Positions 41,903-54,110 are shown, numbered from the stretch's first letter. The stretch: DNA of 64,000 bases from Heliocidaris erythrogramma (GCA_025617745.1 CM046869.1:12667168-12731167); one strand, 5' to 3'. Made by a program: numbers and translations. Notes: a model not told the origin generated them from the letters alone.

Positions 41903-44685
41903 GGTACCTCCAGACATTAGGAAAGTACTTGAATTTCTTGGTGGACTAACAGAAATTTTTGTTTTCTATTTCTATATAAGTTATCTCAACACAAACTCAT
42001 GGTTGATAAAAAAAAATCTGCTGATATTTTGTTAACAAAGTAAAAGCAATTCTTTACCCCATATTACGGTGCATCTTAAAATGACTAAAAAACCCCCCCA
42101 TTTTCAGAGTTTCATTGAAAAAAACACAACATACTTTTAAATGTAATTCCCCATTTCTTCTCCCTCTCTCTCTCTTTCTCTCTACCCCCACCCCCTCTCT
42201 CTCGCCATGCCCCTCCCCCTCTCTCTTTCAAAATTTGTAACAAGTTCAGTGCCTCTTGTATTCTGTTTGAGAGCTGAAAAATCTGTAATTGGACAATACA
42301 AACAATACAAAAACCAATATTTAAAAGACTAAAAATAAGGAATTTAATACTGTAATTCAAATCTTTAATTGGATAAATTACTACAAGCACCTTTAACAAA
42401 TAGACCAATATGGATTTTCCTTAAAATAGTACATTAAAAAAATCATGCAAATATGAAACCAAATAAACTAAATATCTTATAAATTATGGTATTGTAAGGT
42501 ATGTAAATACAGTTCAAGCTCCATTAGAGTGCAAATTAAATTCATCCCCCAAGAATGTATGATATAGTAAGCAAATACAATTAGCTCGGACACCCCCCCC
42601 CCCTTCTAAAATACTTGGGACGTGCTGTAAAATGCACTTCAGTCCCGAGATTAAATCTGCAATGGCCTAATGATTATGTAAGGGGGGCGGACGTAACTTG
42701 ATATTCAACAACATTAACCACAGTTAGATTTTGTAATAGAGATTTGGCAAAAGTTTAAATGTCCCCACTAAAAGAAATTACTTATTGCAGACTAATAACA
42801 ATCTAACCAGTGGTAATGCATAACATGTAGCAAATTAAGGAAGAGAAGACAGTATTAACATACATGTAGTTATAGGGGCTGTAAAATTAAATTCTTCATG
42901 GGAGTAAGACTGTTATTCAGAATACTGAAATGAATCGATTCTGTCAACTTCATTTTGTTATGCCTTCGGTGTGTCCTTGCACACTCCATTGTGAGATCAT
43001 TTGAGGATTGAGATCGGGGGGGGGGGGGGCAGGGGGTACTGGGGTACTAGGAAATACAAGGAAGGGTGTGGTGACACAGGGAGTATCGATATGAGCAGCC
43101 GATGGACTGGGGGAGACACTGCTATGTGAGAATGATGAATGGCTTCAAGTTCATTCCCTTCGACCCCCTCTTGTCCTTGAGAGCATCCTTTTGCATCAGC
43201 TACCAGGTACAATCTCTTGTAGATGTGTGCCCTACAAAATGAAAAAGGAATTAAACAATGATATAGCCTTCCTAACATCATTATATCATAGCTACATGTA
43301 CCAAGTGACTAGTACAATTGTATAACATTTTTTTTCACAAAACACATACATCAAAGTAACTAAACATTTACTTGAATGAACAGAACTATAATAAGATGAG
43401 AAAACACCACTTAACATAGCAAGGGACTATAACACAAGTATGCATGATCAGTGTTTAAATGTTATGGTTGTGTAGGACCATGACAAAGCTTATGTAGAAG
43501 ATCAGGGTATAAATTATTTCCCTATTAAAACGAAGCAGATCAACTATTTGACACGACTTTGAATGAACACCCATCCCCAATTTCCATGAATTCATGCATT
43601 GGGAAACAATTGGATTGTTACATGTATTGTACTATTATAAAATTGTACTTACTCTCTAGGTAAGGATGTGAAATCAACAATACTAGTACATGTACGTTAG
43701 TAGGTGTTTTCCCTTGATGACGGGAAACGGGAGTGTGATGACCTGAAATGATGATGCACCAGTTCCACTTCTCTTCCCTCGTTCTTCCCCATGTTCTTGT
43801 ACTGCATGAAACAAGCCTGTACATGTATGTTGACCAAACTACATTCAGTACTTTCTCCTGTAAATTTAGTGAGAAAGGAAATTAGATCATTATTGTATTT
43901 TTGCCAGGATAAGAAATAACAAAGCAAAATGAAAATAATAATTTTCTTTAAAAGACAAAATAACAATGCTGACAATAATAATGATTTAAAATATTAAAAC
44001 AGTAAAGAAATCATTTGACCAGGTGAATTCCGACGTGCTTTATGTTTTATTTATAAGAACATAATTGATGGGGGATGTACTGTATGTAAAGTATCTAGAT
44101 ATAAAAACGACTTAGCAGTTTCCATCTCCAAACGAATCTTTAACTTCATTTTAGAGTTGAATGAAACAAAATAATTACCAGATCTTTCAAGCTTGCTGGC
44201 AATCTTTCAGCAAATGTGTCTCGCCTTTAATATCCTCATCTTTGTACAGCGATTTGCCTGGGTTTCCAGAAGTTCATCATGGCCCATTCTTTTATGCTGC
44301 AAAAAATAGAGGAAGAAAATAGCAAAAAATAAACGGGTTCATAAATATGTAAGGTTTATTTCATCTTAGAAATCCACATGTAGTCTCATATAGAATGGGT
44401 GGTCTTATGTAAATTTATGTAATTATTCAACTTGAAAAAAAGTGAAACATAAAATTTAACCTATTTCAATCTATCATAAGTTTATTTAGTGATATGGCAT
44501 ATGATAAATCATAATAAAGACACTAGTGATATATAATTTGATTCATAACTTGCTATGCTCCCACTCAAACAAGTGATGGGATTCGTCCCTTTTTCTCAAT
44601 GTAGACTTACGGGTTTATAAACAGCAAGTAGAATATACATAAATACATATACATTGTAGATCTAGGCCTACATCAACTCTAGATC

Positions 44686-44788
44686 CAGGGGTGGATCCAG
44701 GAATCAGGACTTTGTCAAAGGGGGGGGGGGGGGAATATCTCAGAAAACTTTCTGACAAGCAAAGAAGAAAAATCTAAATCTGCCACTG
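44686..44788. mobile_element. Short hAT-like MITE, 7-bp direct repeats
   Basis: Starts CAGGGGTGGATCCAGG, contains a G run (44720-44734) and ends AAATCTGCCACTG. CTAGATC flanks it exactly at 44679-44685 and 44789-44795. Confidence 0.7.
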
Positions 44789-45540
44789 CTAGATCTTTGA
44801 CATCCCTATTGCAGAGATTTGTAGCCCTACTGAAAAAAATCTCTCTGAAAATTTTAGTTTTATTGCCTTAATTATGTAAAATTGATCTGATTATTTTCTT
44901 CCTCCTTTTTTATTGTTATTGGCCTGTAACTTTTTACTGCTTCTAGATCTACTGAAAATGCTTTGATTAAAAAAAAACAACAAAACTACCTAAAACAAAA
45001 AATAACAAAACAAAAAGATATGGACGAGTCTAACAGTTTAGACTAAAAAATGAGGCCTAAAAAATGAAGTCAAACTCTAGACTCTACACTGTACACATCA
45101 TTCTTTTTATACTCAACAATGACAAAGAAAAGGAAACACTAGGCCTATATCTAGACCTACAAATAAGAAAAAAGGGTCTCTGACTTAGATCTACGTTAGA
45201 TCGACATAAAGTTATATAGACTCTAGATCTCATGTTAGTCAATGACATGTAAATTGATAATAGGCCTATAGATACAAATATTTTAAATTCAGAGTAGGGC
45301 CTATAGAGACTAGATGCTTGCCTAACTTAGAATCTAGACCAATATTATTTGGCCTAGGCTCTAGATCTGGACCTAATACAGCTTAGTAAAGTACAAGCCC
45401 CCCTCCCCAAGGCCAAAGTATAGGCCTAGCCTAGGCTCTTCATAACAAATTAAGAACTAACAATAGGCCTAGTGTGACTATGTCAATTTGATGGTCTAGT
45501 AACGTTTAAAGTCAGTGACAGGTTCGAAATTTGCAGCCAG

Positions 45541-45642
45541 TGTTTTTTTTTTTTTTTTTTTTTTTTTCGTTTGTTTTGGGGTTTTGGGTTGTTTTTTGTT
45601 TGTTTGTTTTGGGGGGAGGGGGTCTCTCTCTCTCTCTCTCTG
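45541..45642. repeat. Poly-T, TTTG and TC simple repeats
   Basis: A run of about 27 T, then GTTTTGGG-type repeats and (TC)n at 45624-45641. The open frame across it is an artefact. Confidence 0.9.
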
Positions 45643-46585
45643 TAGATTTTACAGACACGAGACCATGATAGTCATATCCAGACCCCGGATCCAGACCATA
45701 GTAGCTCTGACTTTAAACGGATTGATGGCCATTGATGGCCCAGCCATAGTCCATACCATGCCCCCTCCGCTTGTCTCCAGACCTGGACCTGGAATGGTCC
45801 TGGGACCGGGCTTGAGTTTAGCTTTACTTTAGTTTAGTTTAGTTTATATGTTAATGTTAGGAATAGGAATTATTTATATCTAACAAGTTAGACAGCTGGA
45901 TCTATTCTAAGTTAGATCTGGAGCCAGGGATCTAGATCTAGATCTTCTCATTGAATTTGCTCATACAGCTAGGCTAGGGGCGTTGGTTTTGGTCTTTGTC
46001 AAGTTGGTCAAACATTGGCCTTTGATAAGTTGGTCAAACATTAAATATATAGACCTCTCATCAAATTAGGCTTAGTTTTACTTACCGAAGATAAATTTTC
46101 AGCAACCTTTCAACCAAAGGAAGGATCAATCAGACAAGTACCGTATGTAACTTGGAAATCTCGTTTTGGTTGGACTCGAAGAAAACATAACGAGTGCTGT
46201 GTTTTTGTGCATAGCTCTATGGTACTTTTTGTGCGGTGCGATAAAATAATTTACACGTAAAATCCCATAGAGATATGAGCTGGAGAAATGAAAAGTTTCT
46301 GCCATCAATTAGCAGCCTTGGATAAATATGACGTCACTGCAAATCCTCCACGCTAATTGGTTGGTGGCCAAAATGTCGTTTTGTCGTGCTGGGAAAATCG
46401 CTCGCTGAGCGATTTTCTGAAACGACTAAAAACCCCTAAAAACGTCGTGCACGACGTTTCGGAAAACGTCGTGGCAGTGTGCACGGTGCCATAGGGTTTG
46501 CATTAGAGCGATTTTTCAGAAAGTCGTTCATGTCGTGCTGTCGTGTCGTTTGTCGTTTGTCGTGTTCGGTGTGAATCCGCCTTAA

Positions 46586-47930
46586 GGAGGAATAATGAAA
46601 CATGGTTGTTTGTAGCTCGTATTTAGCTGAATATGAGAGGTAGTTTTTCATTTTGTGTGACTCTTTGTAGCTTAGTGCATGTATGAGAAGCAATAATGGT
46701 CCAGAATCTGAAGTCTGATAGTCAATTTGTGATTAAATCGAAAGAGATCTGATTGCAATTGAAGATCAAAGCAAGTTTATATTCAACCTTAATATATGCA
46801 ACACTAAGTTCTTTTACACTTTTCCTGATTCGTTCTTCCCTTTTTTCCCACATTGGTCTGCAATATAGGTTACGATTTCAATATATCTGAGAACGTCTAT
46901 GTTTCAACATAGAAAAATAATTCTGGCAGTGTTCCTGCAAAATTGCTTTCTCATGCATAAGTGGAAATTATATTTCTTTGTACAGGTACATGCACAAGAT
47001 GTTGAGACATAGGGGATAATGATATAGGGCTTCACCTGGAAAGTTTCTCTGAAGGTTTTCTAATGAAAATAACAAGAGGGTATCATTTGGTTTTTATTTC
47101 AAATCACTCATAAATGTTGGATAGTGAATGAGTAAATTAGTTGGACGTCGACAAGAGATATTGGATAATTCTATCAAACCATTTGTAAAATAATAAATGC
47201 GATCTGCTATAATACACCTGTCTGGCTAGTGTTATGTTTTTTGTATCTTTTATTCTCCGGTCCACAGCTGAGAGGTACAAAAACATTAAAATGTATTAAT
47301 ACAAACACTTATACAGAAGATGCTCTCTTCATTTTCATAACTGTCCAAATGATATTTACAATACATTTATATTAAAAACAAATATGGGAGTTGGTTGCCT
47401 ATACCTCTTAGCATATTAAGAAATTTCATATGATTTTTAAGAAGAATTACTTTATTTTGCTTTTGATCCGTCTCCCCAGGGGGCGTGGGGGGAGTAGGGC
47501 TTATCTCATTGAGACGGTACATCATTGGCATAGAAATGTGTCGATAGCAGCACTTTTTTAGGGATGCAATGTTGATTTTGGTGCGGTGCACTTCTAACTC
47601 TTTTGGTACCGCTTTTGGTGCGCTGTTAAATAACAAGGGAAATTAAACCTTAATAAAAGAGGGACATGTGGAACAAACTGAGAAATCAGTCGAAAAAAAA
47701 CCAGTGAAAATGTGAGAAATCTAGCAAGTAAGAATTTGTTTTAATATTTTAAATCACTATTATTAAATAGAGATCTCCAATCGACAATGCAGTTATTTTG
47801 TGTGATGTCAAAAGTGGGAACGTTCCCATCTGTGGTCCTTATATATATATATGTATAATTGTAAGGAAATAAAATATACAACAGCTTTCGCAACTCTCGT
47901 GAAAATAATATAATTGTGAGAAATGAAAAT
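46586..47930. other. Intergenic, no gene seen
   Basis: AT-rich, without convincing exons. Contains a short (TA)n at 47839-47850. Confidence 0.5.
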
Positions 47931-48105
47931 GAGAGAATAATGGTTGCCTAGTTTAAATGGTTGTTTTAAGCCAACGACCCGGGTTCGATTCCCGGCGGAC
48001 ACATTTTTTCAACATTTGCAAACAAAAATCAGAAAGGGAGGACAGCTCTGGGGAACTAAGCTATACGCAACCATTATTCTCTCATTTTCATTTCTCACAA
48101 TATAT
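47925..48105 (+). repeat. tRNA-derived SINE, plus copy of an inverted pair
   Basis: AAGCCAACGACCCGGGTTCG then ATTCCCGGCGGACACA matches the 3' half of the tRNA-like sequence at 48398-48468. The body AGGACAGCTCTGGGGAACT is shared with the minus copy. The tRNA 5' half is replaced by AGTTTAAATGGTTG, so the A box is degraded. Confidence 0.72.
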
Positions 48106-48269
48106 ATACTGGCTTGACGTAGGCAACGACAAAGAAAGTGTAGTCACACAGTTAATGCAGTAAATTTGATGTTTTATTTTCTCAAAATTTCGACGCTCCC
48201 TGGCGTCTTCTTCAGGAGAACGATAAATGGTAAGGTATCATACACAAAATTGAAATAGTTATAGTTATA

Positions 48270-48270
<1 letters not shown>

Positions 48271-48304
<34 letters not shown>
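48271..48304. repeat. TA microsatellite
   Basis: About 17 TA units. Similar shorter tracts are at 48650-48673, 49198-49235 and 49397-49410, around the SINE pair. Confidence 0.9.
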
Positions 48305-48309
<5 letters not shown>

Positions 48310-48475
48310 GAAATTGCGAGAATAACGTTGCGTAGCTCAATCAAAGTTCCCCAGAGCTGTCCTCCCTTTTTGAAATTTTTGCAAAGGCTGAAAAAATGTC
48401 TCCGCCGGGAATCGAACCCGGGTCGTTGGCTTAGAACGCCAATGCCTTAACCACTAGACCACGGAGACGGGTTAG
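48310..48475 (-). repeat. tRNA-derived SINE, minus copy of the inverted pair
   Basis: Minus-strand element with an intact tRNA head (48398-48468), then AAAAAATTTCAAAAAGGGAG and GACAGCTCTGGGGAACTTTG. Its body matches the plus copy at 47925-48105. The two copies face each other about 200 bases apart. Confidence 0.75.
48398..48468 (-). tRNA. tRNA-like sequence, would be tRNA-Arg(TCT), probably a SINE head
   Basis: Folds into a complete cloverleaf: acceptor GTCTCCG/CGGAGAC, D arm GTCT...AGGC with AGTGGTTA loop, anticodon arm TTGGC-GTTCTAA-GCCAA (anticodon TCT), a 4-base variable region and T arm CCGGG-TTCGATT-CCCGG. A and B boxes are intact. It continues directly into a SINE body with no T-run terminator, and a second copy lies nearby, so I treat it as the promoter of a SINE rather than a working tRNA gene. 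Confidence 0.5.
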
Positions 48476-48674
48476 TGGTTTTGGCGACACCAGATTCAAT
48501 TGACCGACAGATTGACAAATCCTCAACCTTATTAATTCCTTTGTCGGGGGCAGGTTGTATATGTTATTTCCTTACACTTACAATATATATATATACAAGA
48601 GTAAGGGAATAACATATTCTCTCATTTTCAATTTGCATTTCTCACAATGATATATATATATATATATATATATG

Positions 48675-49198
48675 TTACGGACAGAATCGTTCACAAAGTT
48701 CACAATCAATTAACGGATGAGGGAGAGCAAAATCAATTCATTCATTTAACTATGAAGGCTGGGGGAGAAAGATAAAACCAAAATCGGCAACTAAATTTGA
48801 TTCGAATAGGACAATTTATTTGACAAAAGATAATACAATTCTATTATAACAACACTGCCCAGGCAGAAGAAAAAGATCGGCCTGACGCTAACACAAGAGA
48901 TAATCCAGATTGCAGAAATTCCTCGTCATACAGGCTTACACCATAAAGGACGTAGAAAGGCGATAGATAACAAAGGGAAGAAGGGACACCATCTAATGTT
49001 GCTTGATATTAAAATAATGATGAGAGTGCACAATAAATTCAAAGTGACTGTTAAGCCTTAATTTGTGTTGCGCGTAGGCGCACAAATACAAAATATGGTC
49101 TCCAAGGACATTCCACTTTATAAGAGGGGTGGAATGAAAACAAAACAGATAATGAAACAAATGATATCAACAATAATATTGTATCCTGCTATAACATT

Positions 49199-49232
<34 letters not shown>

Positions 49233-49436
49233 AAGTCTATTCGTGGCCATAGGGGGAATCCTTTTATCTCGGCCTATTGTTATCATTCCCCGTAACGCCC
49301 GTCGAAATTCCCCTTAACGCCTAGTTTTTATTGTGACGGAATAAACCGCATTGTTAGGACTCCCCCTATGATCGGAAATATCGGGATATATAGGTATATA
49401 TATATATATAATATTTTGGGGCTATTATCAGACGAA
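48675..49436. mobile_element. Possible inverted-repeat element
   Basis: GGACAGAATCGTTC at 48679-48692 is approximately inverted at 49426-49436 (GACGAATTCTGTCC). The interior contains an inner pair (GTGGCCATAGGGGGAAT / GGACTCCCCCTATGATC) around 49245-49370, possibly a nested MITE. Ends and duplications are not resolved. Confidence 0.4.
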
Positions 49437-49771
49437 TTCTGTCCATAAAGAAATGTTCATGATATTGATGGCTCCTTAAAAAAATATATAAAGCTTTATA
49501 AGGTGAAGCTTTTACAGGATACTCTTGTCCGCATTTTAATGAAATTGATTATTTCCATGGCTTTTCAGGTAATAGGCCTGTGCACTGATATACTTTAGCT
49601 AATCGTGATCCTAACTCTATACCATTAATCCTCAGTCCAAACAATAATTTCATTAAGAAAAAGGAAAAATGACAAAAGGTGATACGTGAATCAATCTTGA
49701 TAATGGTGATGAGAGATCAAAGAATTAACCACCCTACCCAATGGAGAGGGAGAAATCTATTGGTACCTTTA

Positions 49772-50031
49772 GAGCGGGTCCGCTCGCTATTCATAAGGAC
49801 CGCTATTCATAGAAAACCGCTATTCATTTAACACGCGTTATGAATAGCGGTCCTTATGCATAGTTATGAATAGTGATCTTTATGAATGGAGGTCCTTATG
49901 AATAGCGAGGTAATTTGTCTGGTTTGCTCGCTATTCAGAAGGATCGCTATTCGTACAAAACCTCTATTCATTTAGTCATGCGTTACGGATAGCGGTCCTT
50001 ATGACTATCGAGGTTACCCCCCGCTTAAGAG
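49772..50031. repeat. Cluster of nested palindromes (CGCTATTCATAAGGACC family)
   Basis: CGCTATTCATAAGGACC and its reverse complement GGTCCTTATGAATAGCG alternate at least six times with small changes, plus outer pairs AGAGCGGG / CCCGCTT. The sequence can form several alternative hairpins. No protein. Confidence 0.7.
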
Positions 50032-50039
50032 AAGGTTAA

Positions 50040-51090
50040 TAAAAGGGGGTAAAACAAAGCATTGAATAAGATGAGATAAAAAACGAGCGGATTCAGTGTT
50101 TTTTGCATTCTAAATGACCATAGCAGGAAATATATGAGAGTGGTGCATCGTAGCTAGGGTCAATGAAAATCTGTCTTTAGAAAGACGTTTTTAGACAAAA
50201 ATACTTTCTTTGATATGGTGTCCTGGACATGTATTCTTAATTGCTCAAACTGTGTTATACACTGTACCATGTATCTTGGAAATAAGCAAGCAGAAATACT
50301 ATTACACGAGAATAAAGCGTACTATAAGATTTTAAAGATTTTTACTATTATGGTATTCAGTGGTTGGTGAAAAAGGACTCCTTTTGGGGGAGATGGGGAA
50401 AGAGAGTAATCAATTTAATTGCATTGACTTGGTTCCCCTAATTGCAAACTCTCTTGTTCGGGAATGGTGCCAAAGTTAATGCGCTTTTTTATGGACTGCC
50501 ATTGTTGTGTGGCTTTAGAAAATAACGTTTTTTCTGCAGTATCTTTTTGTGCCATTCAGATACAACAAAGCAAACCAAAATGCCCGGTCCTTTTCTTAAT
50601 TAACCAATATTTTTTTAATTGGATATGCATGAATTACCATGCAATCGTAGATGCCCAAGATCTATTTGGATATTTGCTTTCCATGATGAAAAAGCAAAAG
50701 AATCTTCAGTATCAAAAGAGAATGATCAACTTGATGGCTTTGACTTTCTTATAGCTTTCCATATCGAGGGGAAGTAGAGTAAAATTTGATTGGCCTAAAA
50801 AAGTAGTCTTTGTCATAAAGCTTGTTTAACATGCTTTATATTAGAAAGTAAAGATTTAAGTGTTGATTTCTTTGTTTTTCTTTAGATACAAAGTAAATGA
50901 AAACCGTTAGAATTATATAACATGTATATTAAATCGTAGCGTGTTCATGCTAATTGCAAAGTCCAAACGGTCTATTGAATTATTGATTCATTTCAACAAG
51001 TTGTTTTGTACTGTAGTCTGTATGATTCTCACGTCCAAGCACAAATTTGTTTGTAGATAACGAAAGCACATGACGTCATCAAGCAGATGG
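50040..51090. other. Intergenic, no gene seen
   Basis: The open frame 50464-50754 has no recognised motif and no splice context. Its methionine/lysine-rich end lacks a domain. Confidence 0.45.
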
Positions 51091-51290
51091 TCAAGAGTGT
51101 ATTTAAGTGACTGATTAAAACGCACAAGTTAGATTTTAGGCGGAGTAGAGACCTTCACTTCGCAGGAAGGCAAGCCAAAGTCGTGTTAGTCCCTCAAAGG
51201 CATCGTAAATACTTTACCCTTCATATAAGCAGTTTCATCATTTTATGAATTTACAGAGCACTTGCGGAGCGTGATTAGTATGGTATGTAA
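51090..51290 (+). promoter_or_regulatory. Possible promoter and first exon, maybe of the lectin gene
   Basis: GTGTATTTAAGTG near 51096 is TATA-like; CRE-like TGACGTCA lies upstream at 51072. About 150 bases on, GATTAGTATG/GTATGT could be a donor after an ATG. A second candidate, CCATG/GTGAGT, is at 51785-51790. I cannot connect either to the lectin exons in frame, so this is only a candidate. Confidence 0.2.
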
Positions 51291-51869
51291 TAAATGTATT
51301 TGTGGTTGTTACAAAGGTCTGTTTTGGGGGAAGATTTGTTTGAAAAAAATAAAGGCTGACGGATGAGAAATATCGACCACACTTTGAAAGATTAGATTAG
51401 CTTATCGCGTCTTAATTAATTCCAACTTCATCTTAGAAATTACATACAAGATTATCTCCTCCAAATCCTCCTTCTGGTGAATGGACATAATTATGAGTGT
51501 TTTTTGTTCTATCAGGAGATTGTTCAATAATATCATTTTGGCTTGAAATAATGCAGTAAATCTTTCGTGAAAGCTGTCAACACGTGGTTTCCTGCATGCA
51601 AGAAGATGTCATGATTTCATAATGTTCCTAAATTTGAAGTGGTGAAAATTACATTTCTTTCATTTACTAGCTTCTTGATGTTGTCTTTTTTTTTTTACTT
51701 TACCATTTATATTTATGTATGTTACTCTCTAAAAGCAGCATTTGAAGGTAGCGGTTACTTTCTTCATTCTCCAGCAGCAGATCCATGGTGAGTTTGTTGA
51801 TTGTAAAGTTGCCGTATACTGAACCTCCTAAATGGCATCATGTTTTTTAACAGTATTTGGAATTTTATG

Positions 51870-53050
51870 TGTATCTTATTTATTGGTGCTGCCACCAACA
51901 GAAGATAAACAACATCATTCATATTGATTTATACATAAAAGCAAAACTGAGAAACCATAACAGAAACAAAAACAAAACAATACAAAATAAGAGTAAAGCC
52001 TGAACATAGATAAGTAAACTAAGTATTATACATGTAAGTATCCAGTATGAGTGATTTCAACCTCCTTTTGAAGACTTTAAGAGAATGACTACATTTGATA
52101 TGTAAGGGTAAATTATTCCAGATTATGGGCCCCTTAATTGTAGAAGATAGAGTGTTTTGCTACATTAACTCTCGTCAACGGTAAATGAAAGTGGGAGGAA
52201 CTACGTGTATTGTATGAGTGAAATTGGGCATTGATACAGAATTTGTTAGAGATACTTAGTGGGATAGTTTTGTTAAAGCACATATACATGAAAATTACAA
52301 AGTTAAAATCGGAAAGATCAAATACAAATACATTTAAATGAGCAAATAATGGGGTAGTATGAGCACGGAAACTGGCATGAGAAACGATTCTAATAGCTCT
52401 CTTTTGCAATCTGAATAATCTAGACATAGAATAATTAGTTGAAGAACACCAGGCAATATTAAAATACTGAAGGCATGGGATATTAAAGCATTGTAAATCA
52501 TTTAATATTTTTGGGGGGAAGTACTTGAGTTTGTATAATATGCCTATATTCTTAGAAATTTTGGTACAGATTAAATCAATGTGATCATTCCAAGATAATT
52601 TATTATCAATAGTAACACCTAAGAATTTCAATGAAGTAGAACGACTAATAATAGTGTTATCTATAAGGAAATAACTATTCTATCATTGATTGTCTTATTT
52701 AAGAAAATCATATAATTTGTTTTGTTTATTTTAATACAAGCCTATTAGAAATCAACCATGGGTTGATCTTCCTTAATTCAGTATTAAATGAGAGAACCAG
52801 ATTATTGATATTTTTGAGAGGTTTGAGAAATATCATTTATGTAAATTAGAAATAAAAGCGGGCCAAGAACGGATCCCTGGGGTACCCCACATCTGATGAT
52901 ATTATGGTCTGATACTTGATTATTTACAATAACATACTGTTTTCGATTAGACAAGTAACTTTTAAATAAATCTAAGAGAAAGCCACGAACACAGTAATAT
53001 AGGAAAATCATCTCTTGGTAATAGATAAATACTTGTCCATTTATGATCAA
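51870..53050 (-). pseudogene. CR1/L2-like LINE, reverse transcriptase with catalytic box deleted
   Basis: Minus strand: FLLDLFKSYLSNRKQYV, then CGVPQGSVLGPLLFLIYIND, then a jump from SQTSQKYQ straight to NLVLSFNTELRKINPWLISN, skipping the expected FADD box. It then reads MKFLGVTIDNKLSWNDHID, RLFRLQKRAIRIVSHASF, NTRSSSHFHLP and IIWNNLPLHIKCSHSLKVFK. Several frameshifts. The 3' UTR reaches to about 51880. It cannot encode an active enzyme. Confidence 0.85.
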
Positions 53051-53112
53051 TACTATTGTAGTAATCCAGAATTTCTGGAAGAAAAATTAAAGAAGAGAAT
53101 TAATTGCTTGAT

Positions 53113-53753
53113 TGTAATAGGGTAAAGTGCAATCCTTGAATTCTTTTATCAGTGAAGCATTGGGGCTTGGAGATGAACCAGGTTGTTATCTCCTTGGAAG
53201 GTCTATTCATTGTGGTAGGAAAGTTTGAGACATAACAGGGGAATGTTGTTCCTTTGTTACCCTTTTGTGTTGTTAATTCATGTATTTGAAAGTCAGTGTA
53301 GCCCAATTGTAGCCCAGTTGTCAGTTTAGTGACACGATCAGAAAGTAGTTCTGGTGGATTTGACTCAAAGAGGGTTATTTGGTACACATCGGCATGACAG
53401 GGGAAACAATGCTTTTTTTAGATTTACCCTTTTGTTGTTGATACTTGATATCAGTTTGGGTGATTGGGTTTTAGTGGAGTTTGGTATAATTTTAAGGGTA
53501 TCTCGTCACTGCAACTTGATGACTCCAAAGAGCTAGGGTGTTAGTTTTGAGGAAGCAGTCCTGGCAAGACAGGGACATGGACATGTCTTGTCGGTATGGA
53601 GGAGTTACGTCCAGTGCCAGACTGCCAGTATAGCTGGGGGAGGCGACCATTGATTATCGCCGAGGAGTGACCGATCAAGGGTTTTTTTTTTTTTTTTTTT
53701 TGCTTTCTTTGTAGTTTCGTTCTACCACGGTTTATTCAATAAAGACTATTACA
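53113..53753 (+). mobile_element. Possible solo LTR
   Basis: Begins TGTAATAG and ends CTATTACA, the short inverted TG...CA ends of an LTR. An AATAAA (53739-53744) sits near the 3' end as in an R region, and a 20-base T run is at 53682-53701. Flanks do not show a matching short duplication, and no internal retrovirus-like genes are nearby. It may instead be another repeat. Confidence 0.3.
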
Positions 53754-54110
53754 ACCGTACGAGCGTATCATCGTGTCCTTTGTGGGATTGCTTCACTATA
53801 TATAAGTGGTAAAAGTCTTTAAGAAATACAATAGGCCTATAATATATTGGCGTTTCTTATTCCTGCATTGGAAAGACTGCAATAAATTTAATGACAGAAA
53901 ATGTCTCCAATATATAATTCTTCCGTGTGGTACATAATTTACTCGGTGATTAAATCAACAACAAAAAATATGTATGTCAAGAGTCTTGAGAGTCTCGAAA
54001 GAGACAGGACGTTAAACTATTCTTAACGGCAAATCGAGCACGACCGCTTGTTCCATTACTTTTCATTAAAAACAAGATTTTTTTTATTACTATTATACTA
54101 ACACATGCAG

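Larger units (their letters stand above)
43000..46300 (-). ncRNA. Possible spliced minus-strand transcript within the 5.67-kb unit
   Basis: Four minus-strand segments have convincing splice signals. First exon ends at 46086 with TCTTCG/GTAAGT. The second is 44179-44296 (acceptor CTATTTTTTGCAG, donor ATCTG/GTAATT). The third is 43653-43742 (acceptor CATCATTTCAG, donor AGAGA/GTAAGT). The last starts at 43231 (acceptor TTCATTTTGTAG). Segment 2 can read HKRMGHDELLETQANRCTKM before a stop, but no long frame is conserved across junctions. A non-coding RNA or a decayed host gene are both possible. No expression evidence is available. Confidence 0.25.
40916..46582. mobile_element. 5.67-kb unit bounded by inverted repeats and TAA duplications
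   Basis: The left end AGGCGGATTCACACC then AAACACGACACACGACAAAC is inverted at the right end (GTTTGTCGTGTTCGG then GTGTGAATCCGCCT). TAA flanks exactly (40913-40915 and 46583-46585), the Harbinger target type. The sub-terminal regions on both sides are full of CGTCGTG / CACGACG words. Inside are two short hAT-like MITEs (41770, 44686), CT and polyT/TC tracts (42155-42230, 45541-45642) and possible minus-strand exons, but no transposase frame. Confidence 0.68.

Noticed and set aside
41400-42035. Glycine- and proline-rich open frames
   Set aside because: They are translations of G and C homopolymers inside a MITE.
45515-45832. Open frame with phenylalanine and serine runs
   Set aside because: It spans poly-T and TC simple repeats; no domain or splice support.
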